Origin: Anaerolineae bacterium
Lineage (GTDB): Bacteria > Chloroflexota > Anaerolineae > Aggregatilineales > Phototrophicaceae
Assembly: GCA_022824365.1 (NCBI GenBank)
Contig: JAJEAA010000020.1
Coordinates: 1-64,000, forward strand
DNA: 64,000 nt
Direction of reading: 5' to 3'
A model generated the notes under the pieces. That model was not told the DNA's origin and ran no database searches. It was given only the letters and a program-made list of their open reading frames with translations. Both the position numbers and the translations under genes were made by a program. Below, in pieces: positions 36,900 to 45,435 of the stretch (position 1 is the stretch's first letter; the number at the start of each line of letters is the position of its first letter).

Positions 36900-37343
36900 C
36901 TAAATCCTCCGTGTCCTGTTCAACACGATTCTGAAAGAGCCCGTTTCGGAACTACGGCCATCATCATTGCTGAATTGGAAAGTAAAACTGTATAGTCCAT
37001 CCACAGAATACCACAGGCGCCAAATTGGGATGACATGAATCGCCTTTGTCGAAATACCCCTGGATCGTGGCCTAGGCTCATTGTACCACAACTCACGTCC
37101 ATTTGGGTCGGTAAACGAAATGTGCATTTTATCCAGGAAGTCATGTACATACCACGCGGTAAGCAAGTAGAGTTCTCGGGGCAACGGAACTTCTTCTGGT
37201 TCACTATGGCCATCAAAATCCTTGCGTTTTCCTTTTATGGCTACCGAGTACTCAGTGACGGGCGCGCCTATACGCTTCCCGCTCGTTGGATCATCCTCAC
37301 TTGTTTCGATTTCCCAAGTCGCTACAGACCACAAGTGCTGCAT
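36900..37343 (-). CDS. Hypothetical protein (147 residues)
   Basis: Unrecognised soluble protein with many aromatic residues and a beta-rich pattern (YSVAIKGKRKDF, then ELWYNEPRPRSRGI, then FTFQFSNDDGRSSETGSFRIV). There is no signal peptide or membrane span. The ATG at 37343 is preceded by GGAG eight bases away. It begins 31 bp after hisN on the same strand and is coupled to the 57-residue gene. Lower GC than its neighbours suggests recent acquisition. No function is proposed. Confidence 0.6.
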   Translation of the reverse strand: MQHLWSVATWEIETSEDDPTSGKRIGAPVTEYSVAIKGKRKDFDGHSEPEEVPLPRELYLLTAWYVHDFLDKMHISFTDPNGRELWYNEPRPRSRGISTKAIHVIPIWRLWYSVDGLYSFTFQFSNDDGRSSETGSFRIVLNRTRRI

Positions 37344-37374
37344 ACGCTCTCCATTTGCAAATTGCGGAAAATTA

Positions 37375-38130
37375 TCAAGCGATCAGCACGCGCAAAACCT
37401 GGCTGTGCAGGGGACCGTTGCTGGCGATGATGCCGTTGCCGCTGAGGGGCGGACCGCCGTTCCAGGAGGTAATCTTGCCGCCGGCGCCTTCGATGACGGG
37501 GATGAGGGCGACGATATCCCAGAGGTGCATGATGGGGTCGAGCATGACATCGGCGTAGCCGGTGGCCACGAGGAAGTAGCCGTGGCAATCGCCCCAGGTG
37601 CGGTTGAAGCGCGTCATGCCCATGAGCTGCTGGAAGGCGATGCCGTTTTGGTATTGGCCAACATGAATAAAGTCAGTGTAGCACAGCACAGCGTCGCGCA
37701 GTTCCCGCGTCTTGCTGACCTGCGCCAGCTCGCCATTGAGGCGGGTTTCGTCGCCGTCGCCGATAAGCATGTGCGAAGTGACGGGGTGATTGATCGCGCC
37801 GACGATTGGCTGACCGTCTTTCATTAAGCCGATGAGCGTGCCGAAGAGAAAAGTGCCGCTGATGAAGGACTTGGTGCCATCAATGGGGTCGAGAACCCAC
37901 TGATATTCGGCGTCTTCGTTGTGCGCGCCGAATTCTTCGCCGATGATGCCATGATCGGGAAACTCCTTCATGATCATCTCGCGCATCGTTTCTTCAGCCT
38001 GACGGTCGGCGATGGTGACGGGGGATTCGTCGGCTTTGGTCTCGACGGCGACGCCGCTGCGGAAGTAAGTCATGATGATATCGCCGCTGGCGCGGGCGAG
38101 CTCCCGGCTGAAATCGACAAATTCCTGCAT
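37375..38130 (-). CDS. hisN: Histidinol-phosphatase, inositol monophosphatase type (HisN)
   Basis: 251-residue Mg-dependent phosphatase. GEEFG (E65/E66) and the metal motif DPIDGTKSFI (81-90) are present, with GTLIGLMKDGQPIVGAINHP as in HisN rather than general inositol phosphatases. A second metal aspartate sits in LWDIVALIPVIEGAGG. It would convert histidinol phosphate to histidinol. It starts six bases after the hisB stop, which supports the assignment over a generic inositol-phosphatase call. Confidence 0.88.
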   Translation of the reverse strand: MQEFVDFSRELARASGDIIMTYFRSGVAVETKADESPVTIADRQAEETMREMIMKEFPDHGIIGEEFGAHNEDAEYQWVLDPIDGTKSFISGTFLFGTLIGLMKDGQPIVGAINHPVTSHMLIGDGDETRLNGELAQVSKTRELRDAVLCYTDFIHVGQYQNGIAFQQLMGMTRFNRTWGDCHGYFLVATGYADVMLDPIMHLWDIVALIPVIEGAGGKITSWNGGPPLSGNGIIASNGPLHSQVLRVLIA

Positions 38131-38136
38131 GGCATC

Positions 38137-38733
38137 TTACTCCGTCAATGTGCCTTTGGTGCTGGGCACGCCAGCCCGGCCCGGATCAATGGCCACCGCT
38201 TGAGCCAGGGCGCGGCCGAAGGCTTTGAAGAGCGCCTCGGCTTTGTGATGGTCGTTGCGCCCGTAGAGGACTTCGGCGTGCAGATTCATCTTGCCGTGGG
38301 CCGCGATCGCCTCCAGCGCGTGCAAGACGAGGTCGGTCGGCATCTGCCCCATGAGGGGCGTATCAAAGTCGGCGGTGATGACGGCATAGGCGCGGCCGCT
38401 GAGGTCGATGACGACGCGAGCCAGCGCTTCGTCCATGGGCACGTAGGCGGTCCCCATGCGTTGGATGCCGGCGCGGGAATCGAGCGCTTCGTCAATGGCT
38501 TTTCCCAGGCAGATGGCGATATCTTCAATCGTGTGATGGGCGTCGATGTGCAGGTCGCCCCGGGCTTGGACGCGCAGATCGAATTTGCCATGCAGGGCGA
38601 TATGCGTCAGCATGTGGTCGAAGAAGCCGATGCCGCTGTTAATCTCGGCAACCCCGGCGCCATCGAGATTGAGCGTCAATTCGATCCCCGTCTCTTTGGT
38701 ATCCCGCTTGATTTCGGCAATTCGCTCGATCAT
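38137..38733 (-). CDS. hisB: Imidazoleglycerol-phosphate dehydratase
   Basis: 198-residue HisB dehydratase. It has the diagnostic [34 protein letters not shown] and the second half ending [21 protein letters not shown], all Mn-binding histidine motifs. It is the monofunctional form; the phosphatase is the separate hisN downstream. ATG 38733 follows AAGGGG; an in-frame GTG at 38763 adds ten poorly conserved residues and is rejected. The repeat-containing gap of 340 bp separates it from hisC. Confidence 0.96.
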   Translation of the reverse strand: MIERIAEIKRDTKETGIELTLNLDGAGVAEINSGIGFFDHMLTHIALHGKFDLRVQARGDLHIDAHHTIEDIAICLGKAIDEALDSRAGIQRMGTAYVPMDEALARVVIDLSGRAYAVITADFDTPLMGQMPTDLVLHALEAIAAHGKMNLHAEVLYGRNDHHKAEALFKAFGRALAQAVAIDPGRAGVPSTKGTLTE

Positions 38734-38830
38734 GGCATTCCCCTTCGCCTCGAAATGTAACACAGAATGACGTTGAAAACAGGGTATGGCGCTTGAATGT
38801 CATCTGCCGAGCCATGCAGTTTAGGAGCGC

Positions 38831-39056
38831 TTTTTGCCACCGAGTACAGCGAGTTATAGGAGGACACAAGTAAAACCAAGTAAGTAACGCGACAATCAGA
38901 AAGATAGTGTAGGGGCGACTCTTGAGTCGCCCAAATGCAAAATGGCGATGTAATGGGCGCTCCAAGGATTGCCCCTACAGATACCGAAATATCAGAATCA
39001 TCGTCCTTTTTTTGCATGACTTACATGCTGCTACTTCTGGGTCCTCTGTGGCAAAA
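38831..39056 (+). repeat. Dispersed palindromic-core intergenic element, copy A (226 bp)
   Basis: The ends are inverted: TTTTTGCCACCGAG (38831-38844) against CTCTGTGGCAAAA (39044-39056). The core, 38908-38979 (72 bp), starts TGTAGGGGCGACTC and ends GCCCCTACA. Copy B at 45112-45418 matches in the opposite orientation, including flanks outside the core. It fills most of the hisC-hisB gap (38734-39073). Confidence 0.8.
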
Positions 39057-39073
39057 GCGTTTGAGCGCTGACT

Positions 39074-40168
39074 TCATCCCAGCGCAATTGCGCTCATTAC
39101 TTCAAGCAGGCGGTCGATTTGCTCCGGTCTGCCGGCGCTGATGCGGATGTGGTCATCGAGGCGCGGCTTGTTGTAGTAGCGGACGATGATGCCCTGGCGC
39201 GCCAGGCGATCGCGGAAGTCGGCCGCGGACATGCCGCCCACGCGATTGAGGACGAAGTTGGCGCAGCTGGGGTAGGGCGAGAGGTAAGGCAATTCGGCGA
39301 AAGCGACCTCCAGCCGTTTGCGCTGCTCGACGAGTTCATCTACACGCTCCAGCAGGAAGTCGACATCTTCGAGCGATGCCTGGGCGGCGATATCGGCGGC
39401 GACGTTGACATTGTAAGGCTGCTTGATCTTCCAGAGCTGGGGCATGAGCGCGGGCGGGAAGATGCCGTAGCCGACCCGCAAGCCAGCCAGACCAGCCCAT
39501 TTGCTCATGGTGCGCAGGACGATCAGATTCGGATATTCGCTGACCCGCGTTGCCAGGCTCTCCGCTTCGGCGAATTCGATATAGGCTTCGTCGACGACAA
39601 CTGTCGCCGGTAGCTCAAGCAGGCGCTCGATTTCCGCCCTCGGGATGAGATTCCCGCTGGGATTGTTGGGCGAGCAGAGGAAGACCAGTTTAGCATCGTG
39701 CCGCCTGACCGCTTCTTCGATGCCCGCGATATCAAGCGAGAAATCGTCATGGCGGTAAACATCGATGACGCGGCCGTGATAGAGCGGGGCGTCGAAGCCG
39801 TACATGGCGAAGGTGGGCGGGGTGTTGATGATGGCGTCGCCCGGCTCAATGAAGAGTTGCAAGATTAACTCGATGAGTTCATCCGCGCCGGCGCCGCAGA
39901 GGATTTGCGCGGCCGGGACGCCGCTGTAATCGGAGAGCAGGTCGCGCAGTTTGCCCGATTCCGGATCGGGATAAATGTGCATATTGGGCAGCTTCGCCAG
40001 CGCTTCTATGACGCGGGGCGAGGGACCGAAAGGGTTCTCGTTGGCGTCCAGCTTGATGAGTTCCTCGACGGGCAGGCCCAGGCGCTCGGCGAAGACCTCC
40101 AGCGAGGCGGTCGGCGTATAAGCGCTCATCGAGGCGATATCGCGGCGGATGCGGACTTTCTCGCTCAT
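39074..40168 (-). CDS. hisC: Histidinol-phosphate aminotransferase
   Basis: 364-residue PLP-dependent aminotransferase. [13 protein letters not shown] is the substrate loop, [11 protein letters not shown] binds PLP phosphate/pyridine, VVDEAYIEF holds the aspartate and tyrosine, and [14 protein letters not shown] has the Schiff-base lysine K223. It starts within the hisD stop (ATGA overlap), so both are translated together. The product is histidinol phosphate, passed to HisN. Confidence 0.95.
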   Translation of the reverse strand: MSEKVRIRRDIASMSAYTPTASLEVFAERLGLPVEELIKLDANENPFGPSPRVIEALAKLPNMHIYPDPESGKLRDLLSDYSGVPAAQILCGAGADELIELILQLFIEPGDAIINTPPTFAMYGFDAPLYHGRVIDVYRHDDFSLDIAGIEEAVRRHDAKLVFLCSPNNPSGNLIPRAEIERLLELPATVVVDEAYIEFAEAESLATRVSEYPNLIVLRTMSKWAGLAGLRVGYGIFPPALMPQLWKIKQPYNVNVAADIAAQASLEDVDFLLERVDELVEQRKRLEVAFAELPYLSPYPSCANFVLNRVGGMSAADFRDRLARQGIIVRYYNKPRLDDHIRISAGRPEQIDRLLEVMSAIALG

Positions 40169-41511
40169 GACTGGCCACGGCGCGCGGCGGCGGCGGCGTG
40201 AGCGCCCAGGGATTCGGCGCGGGCGATGATTTGCGCTGGCTGGCTGAGTTCGCGGGCGGCCGCTTTATCCAGGCCGATCAAGCTGGTGATCTTGACGAAA
40301 TTGAGCAGGTTGAGGGGCGAGGCGAAACGCGCTGTGCCGCCGGTCGGCATGACGTGGCTGGGACCGGCGACATAATCGCCCAGCACTTCGTAGGAGTCTT
40401 CGCCCAGGAATATGCCGCCAGCGTTGCGGACTTGCCCGATCCAGGACCAAGGATCGGCGACCAGCAGGCAGAGGTGCTCGGCGGCGTATTCGTTGGCGAG
40501 TTCAAATGCCTGCGCCAGGTCGCTTGTGATGACGGCGCCGCTGCGGTTGAGCATGGCGCCGAGGATGATATCGCGGCGCTCCAGCGCTTCCAACTGCGCG
40601 TGGATTTCTGCTTGTACCGACCGCGCCAGGTCGGGGCTGGGCGTCAGCAGAATGGCGGAGGCGAGGACATCGTGTTCGGCTTGAGCCAACAGGTCGGCGG
40701 CGGCTAAGCGCGGGTCGGCGCTGCCATCGGCGATGACGACGGTCTCGGTGGGTCCCAGCAAGCCGTCGATGCCGACATCGCCGTAGACTTGCTGCTTCGC
40801 CAGGGTGACGAAGAGGTTGCCGGCGCCGACGATGCTGGCGACGCGCGGGATGGTCTCCGTGCCGTAAGCCATTGCCGCGATCGCTTGCGCGCCGCCGATG
40901 CGGTAGACCTCGTCGATGCCGGCGATGGCGGCCGCAGCCAGGATGGCCGGATGGATGTCTCCCCCGCCGCTGCCGGGTGGCGTGCAGACGATGATCTCCG
41001 GCACGCCCGCTGCCTGCGCCGGGATGACGGTCATCAGCAGGGAGGAGGGCAGTGGCGCCGTCCCGCCGGGGACGTAGACCCCGACAGAATCGACCGGGCG
41101 GATGAGTTGCCCGAGCGAGCCGTCTTGGTTCGCGTCGATCCAACTGTGCAGGGGCTGCTTCTGATGAAAGGCGCGGATGCGCTCGGCAGCCAACTCCAGC
41201 GCGGCGCGCAGATCTGGCGCTATCGCATCCAGAGCCGCTCTTATTTCGCCGGGCGAGACGCGCAAGGCATCGGCGTCGATCCAGTCTATCTTGCGATTCC
41301 AGTCGCGCAAGGCTTGGTCGCCGCTGGCGCGGACGCTGCCGATGATGCGGCGGACGGCCTCTTCGGGCCCGAGGCGCTCGCCGAAGATGTCGACGGAGCG
41401 CTCTATGAGAGCCTCAGGCACATCAATATCGCGCAGGGAGCCCCGCTTGAGCAGGCTTTCCCGCGCCGCCTCTACATCGGTGAAGATGCGCCAGTGGATA
41501 TCGCGGTCCAT
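40165..41511 (-). CDS. hisD: Histidinol dehydrogenase
   Basis: 448-residue zinc enzyme carrying out the last two oxidations of histidine biosynthesis. [37 protein letters not shown] and [10 protein letters not shown] are family motifs, Q277 and H280 are likely zinc ligands (AQAEHD), and E345/H346 (YAAEHL) is the catalytic pair. [19 protein letters not shown] is the signature near the end. It is first in the his operon, with a promoter at 41547-41574 and AAAGGA before the ATG. Confidence 0.96.
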   Translation of the reverse strand: MDRDIHWRIFTDVEAARESLLKRGSLRDIDVPEALIERSVDIFGERLGPEEAVRRIIGSVRASGDQALRDWNRKIDWIDADALRVSPGEIRAALDAIAPDLRAALELAAERIRAFHQKQPLHSWIDANQDGSLGQLIRPVDSVGVYVPGGTAPLPSSLLMTVIPAQAAGVPEIIVCTPPGSGGGDIHPAILAAAAIAGIDEVYRIGGAQAIAAMAYGTETIPRVASIVGAGNLFVTLAKQQVYGDVGIDGLLGPTETVVIADGSADPRLAAADLLAQAEHDVLASAILLTPSPDLARSVQAEIHAQLEALERRDIILGAMLNRSGAVITSDLAQAFELANEYAAEHLCLLVADPWSWIGQVRNAGGIFLGEDSYEVLGDYVAGPSHVMPTGGTARFASPLNLLNFVKITSLIGLDKAAARELSQPAQIIARAESLGAHAAAAARRGQS

Positions 41512-41546
41512 GTTTGTCCTTTCCGGACGGGCTGATGCGAGCGGTC

Positions 41547-41574
41547 ATTGTAGCAGTATGAGCGCGATTCTCAA
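41547..41574 (-). promoter_or_regulatory. Promoter of the hisD operon
   Basis: On the minus strand TTGAGA (41574-41569) and TACAAT (41552-41547) are 16 bases apart, about 36 bases before the hisD ATG. No leader peptide or T-box was seen. Confidence 0.65.
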
Positions 41575-41761
41575 CGGGAAAGGCGTTTGCTAGGGCAGGC
41601 GCTTCGGTCTCAAATGCCTGAACATTTGCTCGCCCATGTCTAGGCGGTGTTGACATTGAGGTTGAGCGCCTTAGGTACGCTGTTATAGAGGTCGGCGGAG
41701 CGCGCGGGCCCGGGCAGAGATGAAAGTTAGCTTTCGGTTAGGCGATTGTCCGTTTTGCCCG

Positions 41762-41813
41762 TTTGTCGGACATGGGAAAAGCTCTTTCGGACATTAAGCG
41801 CATTTTCGGACAA
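41762..41813 (+). repeat. Short phased CGGACA repeat cluster (copy 2)
   Basis: CGGACA occurs at 41767-41772, 41788-41793 and 41807-41812, each preceded by a T-run (TTTGT, CTTT, TTTT), with spacings of 21 and 19 bases. The block and its edges (GGTTAGGCG on the left, GTTTGGCGG on the right) match the reverse complement of 3389-3465. Confidence 0.75.
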
Positions 41814-42110
41814 AGTTTGGCGGTTTCGGCGAGGGGCAATGGTTTGCATTAGGTTTGCGGGACTGGCAGCGGAGCGGATGGCGGACGGGGGATATGGGGT
41901 TGTTAACATGCGAGTGTTGACGTCATTATAGCGTGATTGGAGTATGAGCGCTAGACCAAATGTTCGCAAGTTGGGATTTTCGTTTTTCTTGCCCCTTATT
42001 CCCCGCGGCGTTCGCCAGCGCTGCCAAATGTCGGCAGATATACTTGGTATACTCTATACCCTCGTTGACCTCGGTGGCAAGAATGTGTAAAGCCAGTCCA
42101 GAATTAATAT

Positions 42111-42140
42111 CCACAAACGCGAAATCCACAAACGCGAAAT
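42111..42140 (+). repeat. 15-bp perfect tandem duplication
   Basis: CCACAAACGCGAAAT is repeated twice in direct succession just upstream of the DUF3604 gene. Confidence 0.85.
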
Positions 42141-42192
42141 ATGCAGAACATCGCAGCGGCGCCATGTGTTCCCGTCAGGACAGTCTAAGCCA

Positions 42193-43713
42193 ATGACCGA
42201 GCAAGGCGCCTACACTGACTTAAACGTCTACTACGGCGATATCCACAACCACTGCGGCTTGAGCTACGGCGCAGGCAGCCTGGACGAGGCGCTGCATAAC
42301 GCGCGCTTGCAGTTGGATTTCGTCAGCGTCACTTTGCATGGGCATTGGGACGATATGCCGCAAGATGATCCCAACCTCGGCTATCTAGTGGATTATCATC
42401 GACAGGGTTTCGAGCGGGCGCGGGCAGCCTGGCGCGATTATCTCGCGGCGACCGAGGCGGCGAATGAAGACGGGCGCTTCGTGACCTTCCCCAGCTTCGA
42501 GTGGCACTCGATGCGCTATGGCGACCACTGCATTTATTTCCGCGATGCAGCCGCGCCGGAGATATTTCACGTCGCGCATATCGAGGACTTACGCGAGCGC
42601 CTGCGGGCGCATCCGCATCCGAGCCTGCTGATACCGCATCACATCGGCTACCGGCAGGGTTTCCGCGGCATCAACTGGAGCGCCTTCACGCCCGAGTTTT
42701 CACCGGTCGTTGAGGTCATGTCCTTTCATGGCGCGTCCGAGCACAGCCAGGCGGAACCGGAATACCGTCACGCGATGGGACCGCGAGATTACCGAAGCAC
42801 GGTTCAGTATGCCCTGGAGCGCGGTCAGGTCTTCGGCTTCATCGGCTCGACCGATCATCACAGCGCCCATCCGGGTCATTATGGCTACGGGCAGATGGCG
42901 GTCTGGGCTCAGTCGCTGACGCGAGCGGCGCTTTGGGAGGCCATCATGAAGCGGCGCGTCTATGCCATCACCGGCGACCGTATTGCCCTAAAATTTGCGT
43001 TGAACGGCAATCCGATGGGCAGCGTCATTCCCTTCGCCCGCGAGCGGCAACTTGAATTGTCCGTTGATGCGGCCGCATCGATAGACTATATTGAGATCCT
43101 GCATTGCAATCGCGTGATCCGGCGCGAATCGGTCCAGCGGAGCCCGCTGGATTACAGCCGTCCGCTGAAAGTACGGCTGGAGATGGGCTGGGGCGAGCTG
43201 GAAACTTTATTCGACTGGGATGTCGACTTGCGGATCGAAGGCGGCGAATTGCTGGGCATCGAGCCGCACCTGCGCGGGCATGACATCGGTATCCCGGTCA
43301 TTGATGATGTGACGCCTTGTGTGCTGAGCCACCTGGATTATAGCGGCGGGCATCGCTTCCGGCTGCGCACGAAAAGCCCGCGCAACTCCAGCGTGACCAG
43401 TTCGGCGACGCAAGCCATCACCTTGCATCTGAAAGCCTCGCCGGATACAGTAATCCGCGCCAGAGTCAACGAGTCCGATCTTCGCCTGCCCATAGCGGAT
43501 TTGGCGAAAGGCGCGCGCAGCTTCTATACTGGCGGTTTCGTTTCGCCGAGCTTCATCTTCCACCGCGCCGCGCCGGAAGCGGAGTATCAGCATGCCTTTG
43601 CGCTGAGTCACGAATCGTCTGGCGAGCAGCGCGAGTGGTATTATGTCCGCGTCCGCTTGCGGGACGGGCAATGGGCTTGGAGCTCGCCGATATGGGTGAA
43701 GGGGCGGGTCTAG
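42193..43713 (+). CDS. DUF3604 / PHP-like metal-dependent protein
   Basis: 506-residue protein. VYYGDIHNHCGLSYGAGSLDEAL near the N-terminus (H18, H20) is the metal motif of DUF3604/PHP-type proteins. PSFEWHS, IPHHIGYRQGFRG and STDHHSAHPGHYG supply further histidines. The catalytic domain would be residues 10 to about 290; the C-terminal part is beta-rich. There is no signal peptide. A hydrolytic role on a phosphate or sugar derivative is plausible but unproven. ATG 42193 is preferred over GTG 42166, though neither has a strong ribosome binding site. Its stop overlaps the convergent DUF3592-like gene by 4 bp. Confidence 0.8.
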   Translation: MTEQGAYTDLNVYYGDIHNHCGLSYGAGSLDEALHNARLQLDFVSVTLHGHWDDMPQDDPNLGYLVDYHRQGFERARAAWRDYLAATEAANEDGRFVTFPSFEWHSMRYGDHCIYFRDAAAPEIFHVAHIEDLRERLRAHPHPSLLIPHHIGYRQGFRGINWSAFTPEFSPVVEVMSFHGASEHSQAEPEYRHAMGPRDYRSTVQYALERGQVFGFIGSTDHHSAHPGHYGYGQMAVWAQSLTRAALWEAIMKRRVYAITGDRIALKFALNGNPMGSVIPFARERQLELSVDAAASIDYIEILHCNRVIRRESVQRSPLDYSRPLKVRLEMGWGELETLFDWDVDLRIEGGELLGIEPHLRGHDIGIPVIDDVTPCVLSHLDYSGGHRFRLRTKSPRNSSVTSSATQAITLHLKASPDTVIRARVNESDLRLPIADLAKGARSFYTGGFVSPSFIFHRAAPEAEYQHAFALSHESSGEQREWYYVRVRLRDGQWAWSSPIWVKGRV

Positions 43714-44195
43714 CGGAGTCGCGTCAAGCGGCGGAGGATCAGCGCCCAGGACGGACGCTCGCGATAGTAGGCGACGATGTGCTGCAAGCACAGGATGACG
43801 CCGAGCAGCGCAAGCAGCAGCCCCAGCGCATCGCCGACTTTGATGGCTTCGCCGCCGAGGACGCGCGAGAGTTTGGGATTGTCAGGCAAGTAAAGCACGG
43901 TGACCGGTTGTCCGTCCCCGCCGTAATCGCCGGGGGCGAGTCGCTGGCGTCCGCGATAGATTTGCTCGTCCAACTCGAAGCGATAGATGGCTTCAAACTG
44001 GTTGGTCCTGGGCTCGACGAAGCCATCTATCCAGCGCCCTTCGATGCTTGCGCCGCCGCTGCGCAAAGACTCGTACTCGGCGACGCGGCCGAAAAACAGC
44101 AGGGCGACCGCGACGAAAAAGATCGCGGCCATCAAAGCGCCGACATCGCTGGAGCCGTTGCGGTAGGGGATCGTGTCAACCAGGCGTCCGCGCAT
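43710..44195 (-). CDS. DUF3592-like membrane protein
   Basis: 161-residue protein with one membrane span at each end (about residues 20-38, ALMAAIFFVAVALLFFG, and 125-145, ALGLLLALLGVILCL) and an outer beta domain. PVTVLYLPDNPKLSRVLGGE is typical of DUF3592 proteins. Its ATG lies two bases after the PfkB stop (TGACGATG), so it is translated with that kinase. Function is unknown. Confidence 0.75.
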   Translation of the reverse strand: MRGRLVDTIPYRNGSSDVGALMAAIFFVAVALLFFGRVAEYESLRSGGASIEGRWIDGFVEPRTNQFEAIYRFELDEQIYRGRQRLAPGDYGGDGQPVTVLYLPDNPKLSRVLGGEAIKVGDALGLLLALLGVILCLQHIVAYYRERPSWALILRRLTRLR

Positions 44196-44197
44196 CG

Positions 44198-45091
44198 TCA
44201 AACCACCGCTTCCAGCATGTCTCGCACCGAGCCTAATGGCGCGAGTGTCTTGGTGGTGCCGGCGTATTGACACATCAAGCTGCCGGCGGCCGCGCCCCAG
44301 CGAGCCGCTTGCGCCAGTGGCAAGCCTTGCCGCAAGCCGTAGAGCAAGCCCGACTTAAAAATATCGCCAGCGCCGGTGGTGTCTATCGCGCGTAGGGCCG
44401 GCGGTCTGATCGTCTGGCTGAAGCCATCGCGCGAGAGGATGTTGAGGTCCTCGCCGCTGTCGGTGACGATGACAGCGCAGTTGGCATGGGCTTGCAGCTC
44501 GCGGGCCAGATCAAGCGGATCGCAGGCGGGCAGGCGGCTGCGGACGATGGAAGCGGAGATGACCAGCACATCGACCAGCGGCAGCAGCGGATGGTCCGCG
44601 GCGTAAATGTCGTTGATGAGCGCCGGGATGCCGCGCGCCGCCGCCATCTCGGCCGCTTGCAGGCGCAGTGGCAGGGGACCCGACATATCGAGGTTGAGCC
44701 AGCTTACGCCGGCGAACATTTCCGCTGATGGCGCGGTCATGCGCAGGTCGTCGAGCCAGTGCATGATGAAACTGCGTTCGCCATCGGGCGTGACGAGGCA
44801 TTGGCAACGGGGACTGCGATAATCGGAATGCGAGGCGACGAAGCTGAAATCAAGCTGAGGCTGAGCGGCGAGCGCGTCAAGCACCGCCCGCCCGGCTGCG
44901 TCATCGCCCAGGTCGTGGCCCGCCAGCCGCGTGGGGACACCCCAATTCGCCAGCCAGAGCGCGCTGTTGGCCGCAGCGCCGCCTACATTTTCGAATTCGT
45001 CGGTCACATCGGCGGCTTTGTTCAGGCTAGGCAGCCGGTCCAGCGCTAGGTAGATATCAAGGTCAATTTCGCCGTAGCAGAGGATTGTCAT
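44198..45091 (-). CDS. PfkB-family carbohydrate kinase
   Basis: 297-residue ribokinase-like sugar or nucleoside kinase. GGAAANSALWLANWG (37-51) binds substrate, GDDAAG is the following loop, and AIDTTGAGDIFKSG (236-249) is the PfkB signature with catalytic D243. Length is typical. The substrate cannot be predicted reliably. It is followed by the DUF3592-like gene in one transcription unit. Confidence 0.93.
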   Translation of the reverse strand: MTILCYGEIDLDIYLALDRLPSLNKAADVTDEFENVGGAAANSALWLANWGVPTRLAGHDLGDDAAGRAVLDALAAQPQLDFSFVASHSDYRSPRCQCLVTPDGERSFIMHWLDDLRMTAPSAEMFAGVSWLNLDMSGPLPLRLQAAEMAAARGIPALINDIYAADHPLLPLVDVLVISASIVRSRLPACDPLDLARELQAHANCAVIVTDSGEDLNILSRDGFSQTIRPPALRAIDTTGAGDIFKSGLLYGLRQGLPLAQAARWGAAAGSLMCQYAGTTKTLAPLGSVRDMLEAVV

Positions 45092-45111
45092 GCTCGTCTT
45101 GGGTCTTTCAC

Positions 45112-45418
45112 TTTTGCCACAGAGGCAAGCGCCAGTAAGTCATGCGAAAAAGGACGGTATTCTCATTTTTCAAAATCTGTAGGGGCGACTCTTGGATCGC
45201 CCGTAACATCGTCATTTTGCATTCGGGCGACTCAAGAGTCGCCCCTACACGATTCTTATGATTGTTGCATGGCTTTCTTTATTTACAGTCAGCAGCGCGT
45301 CAGCGTTTCACTTAGCGGTGTTTAGTCAAGCTCTAGGGAGACTGCCCAAGCGCGTCGCGGTTGGTAAAACACGTACCTCTCTGTCCTCATAAAAACTCGG
45401 TGTACTCGGTGGCAAATC
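45112..45418 (-). repeat. Dispersed palindromic-core intergenic element, copy B (307 bp)
   Basis: Ends TTTTGCCAC (45112-45120) and GTGGCAAA (45411-45418). The core 45178-45249 (72 bp, same length as copy A's core) starts TGTAGGGGCGACTC and ends GAGTCGCCCCTACA. It is inverted relative to copy A and carries about 80 extra bases between the core and the right end. It fills nearly all of the 344-bp gap 45092-45435, where nothing else is seen. Confidence 0.8.
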
Positions 45419-45435
45419 CTGTTCGGCGCCCCGCT

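Larger units (their letters stand above)
41575..42192. other. Intergenic region with repeats, no convincing gene
   Basis: Between the his promoter and the DUF3604 gene lie the phased CGGACA repeats (41762-41813), a CTCGGTGGCAA fragment (42070-42080) and a perfect 15-bp tandem duplication (42111-42140). A 79-codon minus-strand frame (41926-42165) lacks a good ribosome binding site and spans the repeats, so it was not called. Confidence 0.55.

Noticed and set aside
38908-38979. 72-bp palindrome as a stand-alone element with target duplication
   Set aside because: Flanking bases (GATAG and GATAC) do not give an exact duplication, and the homology to copy B extends far outside the core, so the larger unit is reported instead.
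41926-42165. 79-codon minus-strand frame before the DUF3604 gene
   Set aside because: It spans the 15-bp tandem duplication and a repeat fragment, lacks a ribosome binding site and matches nothing known.
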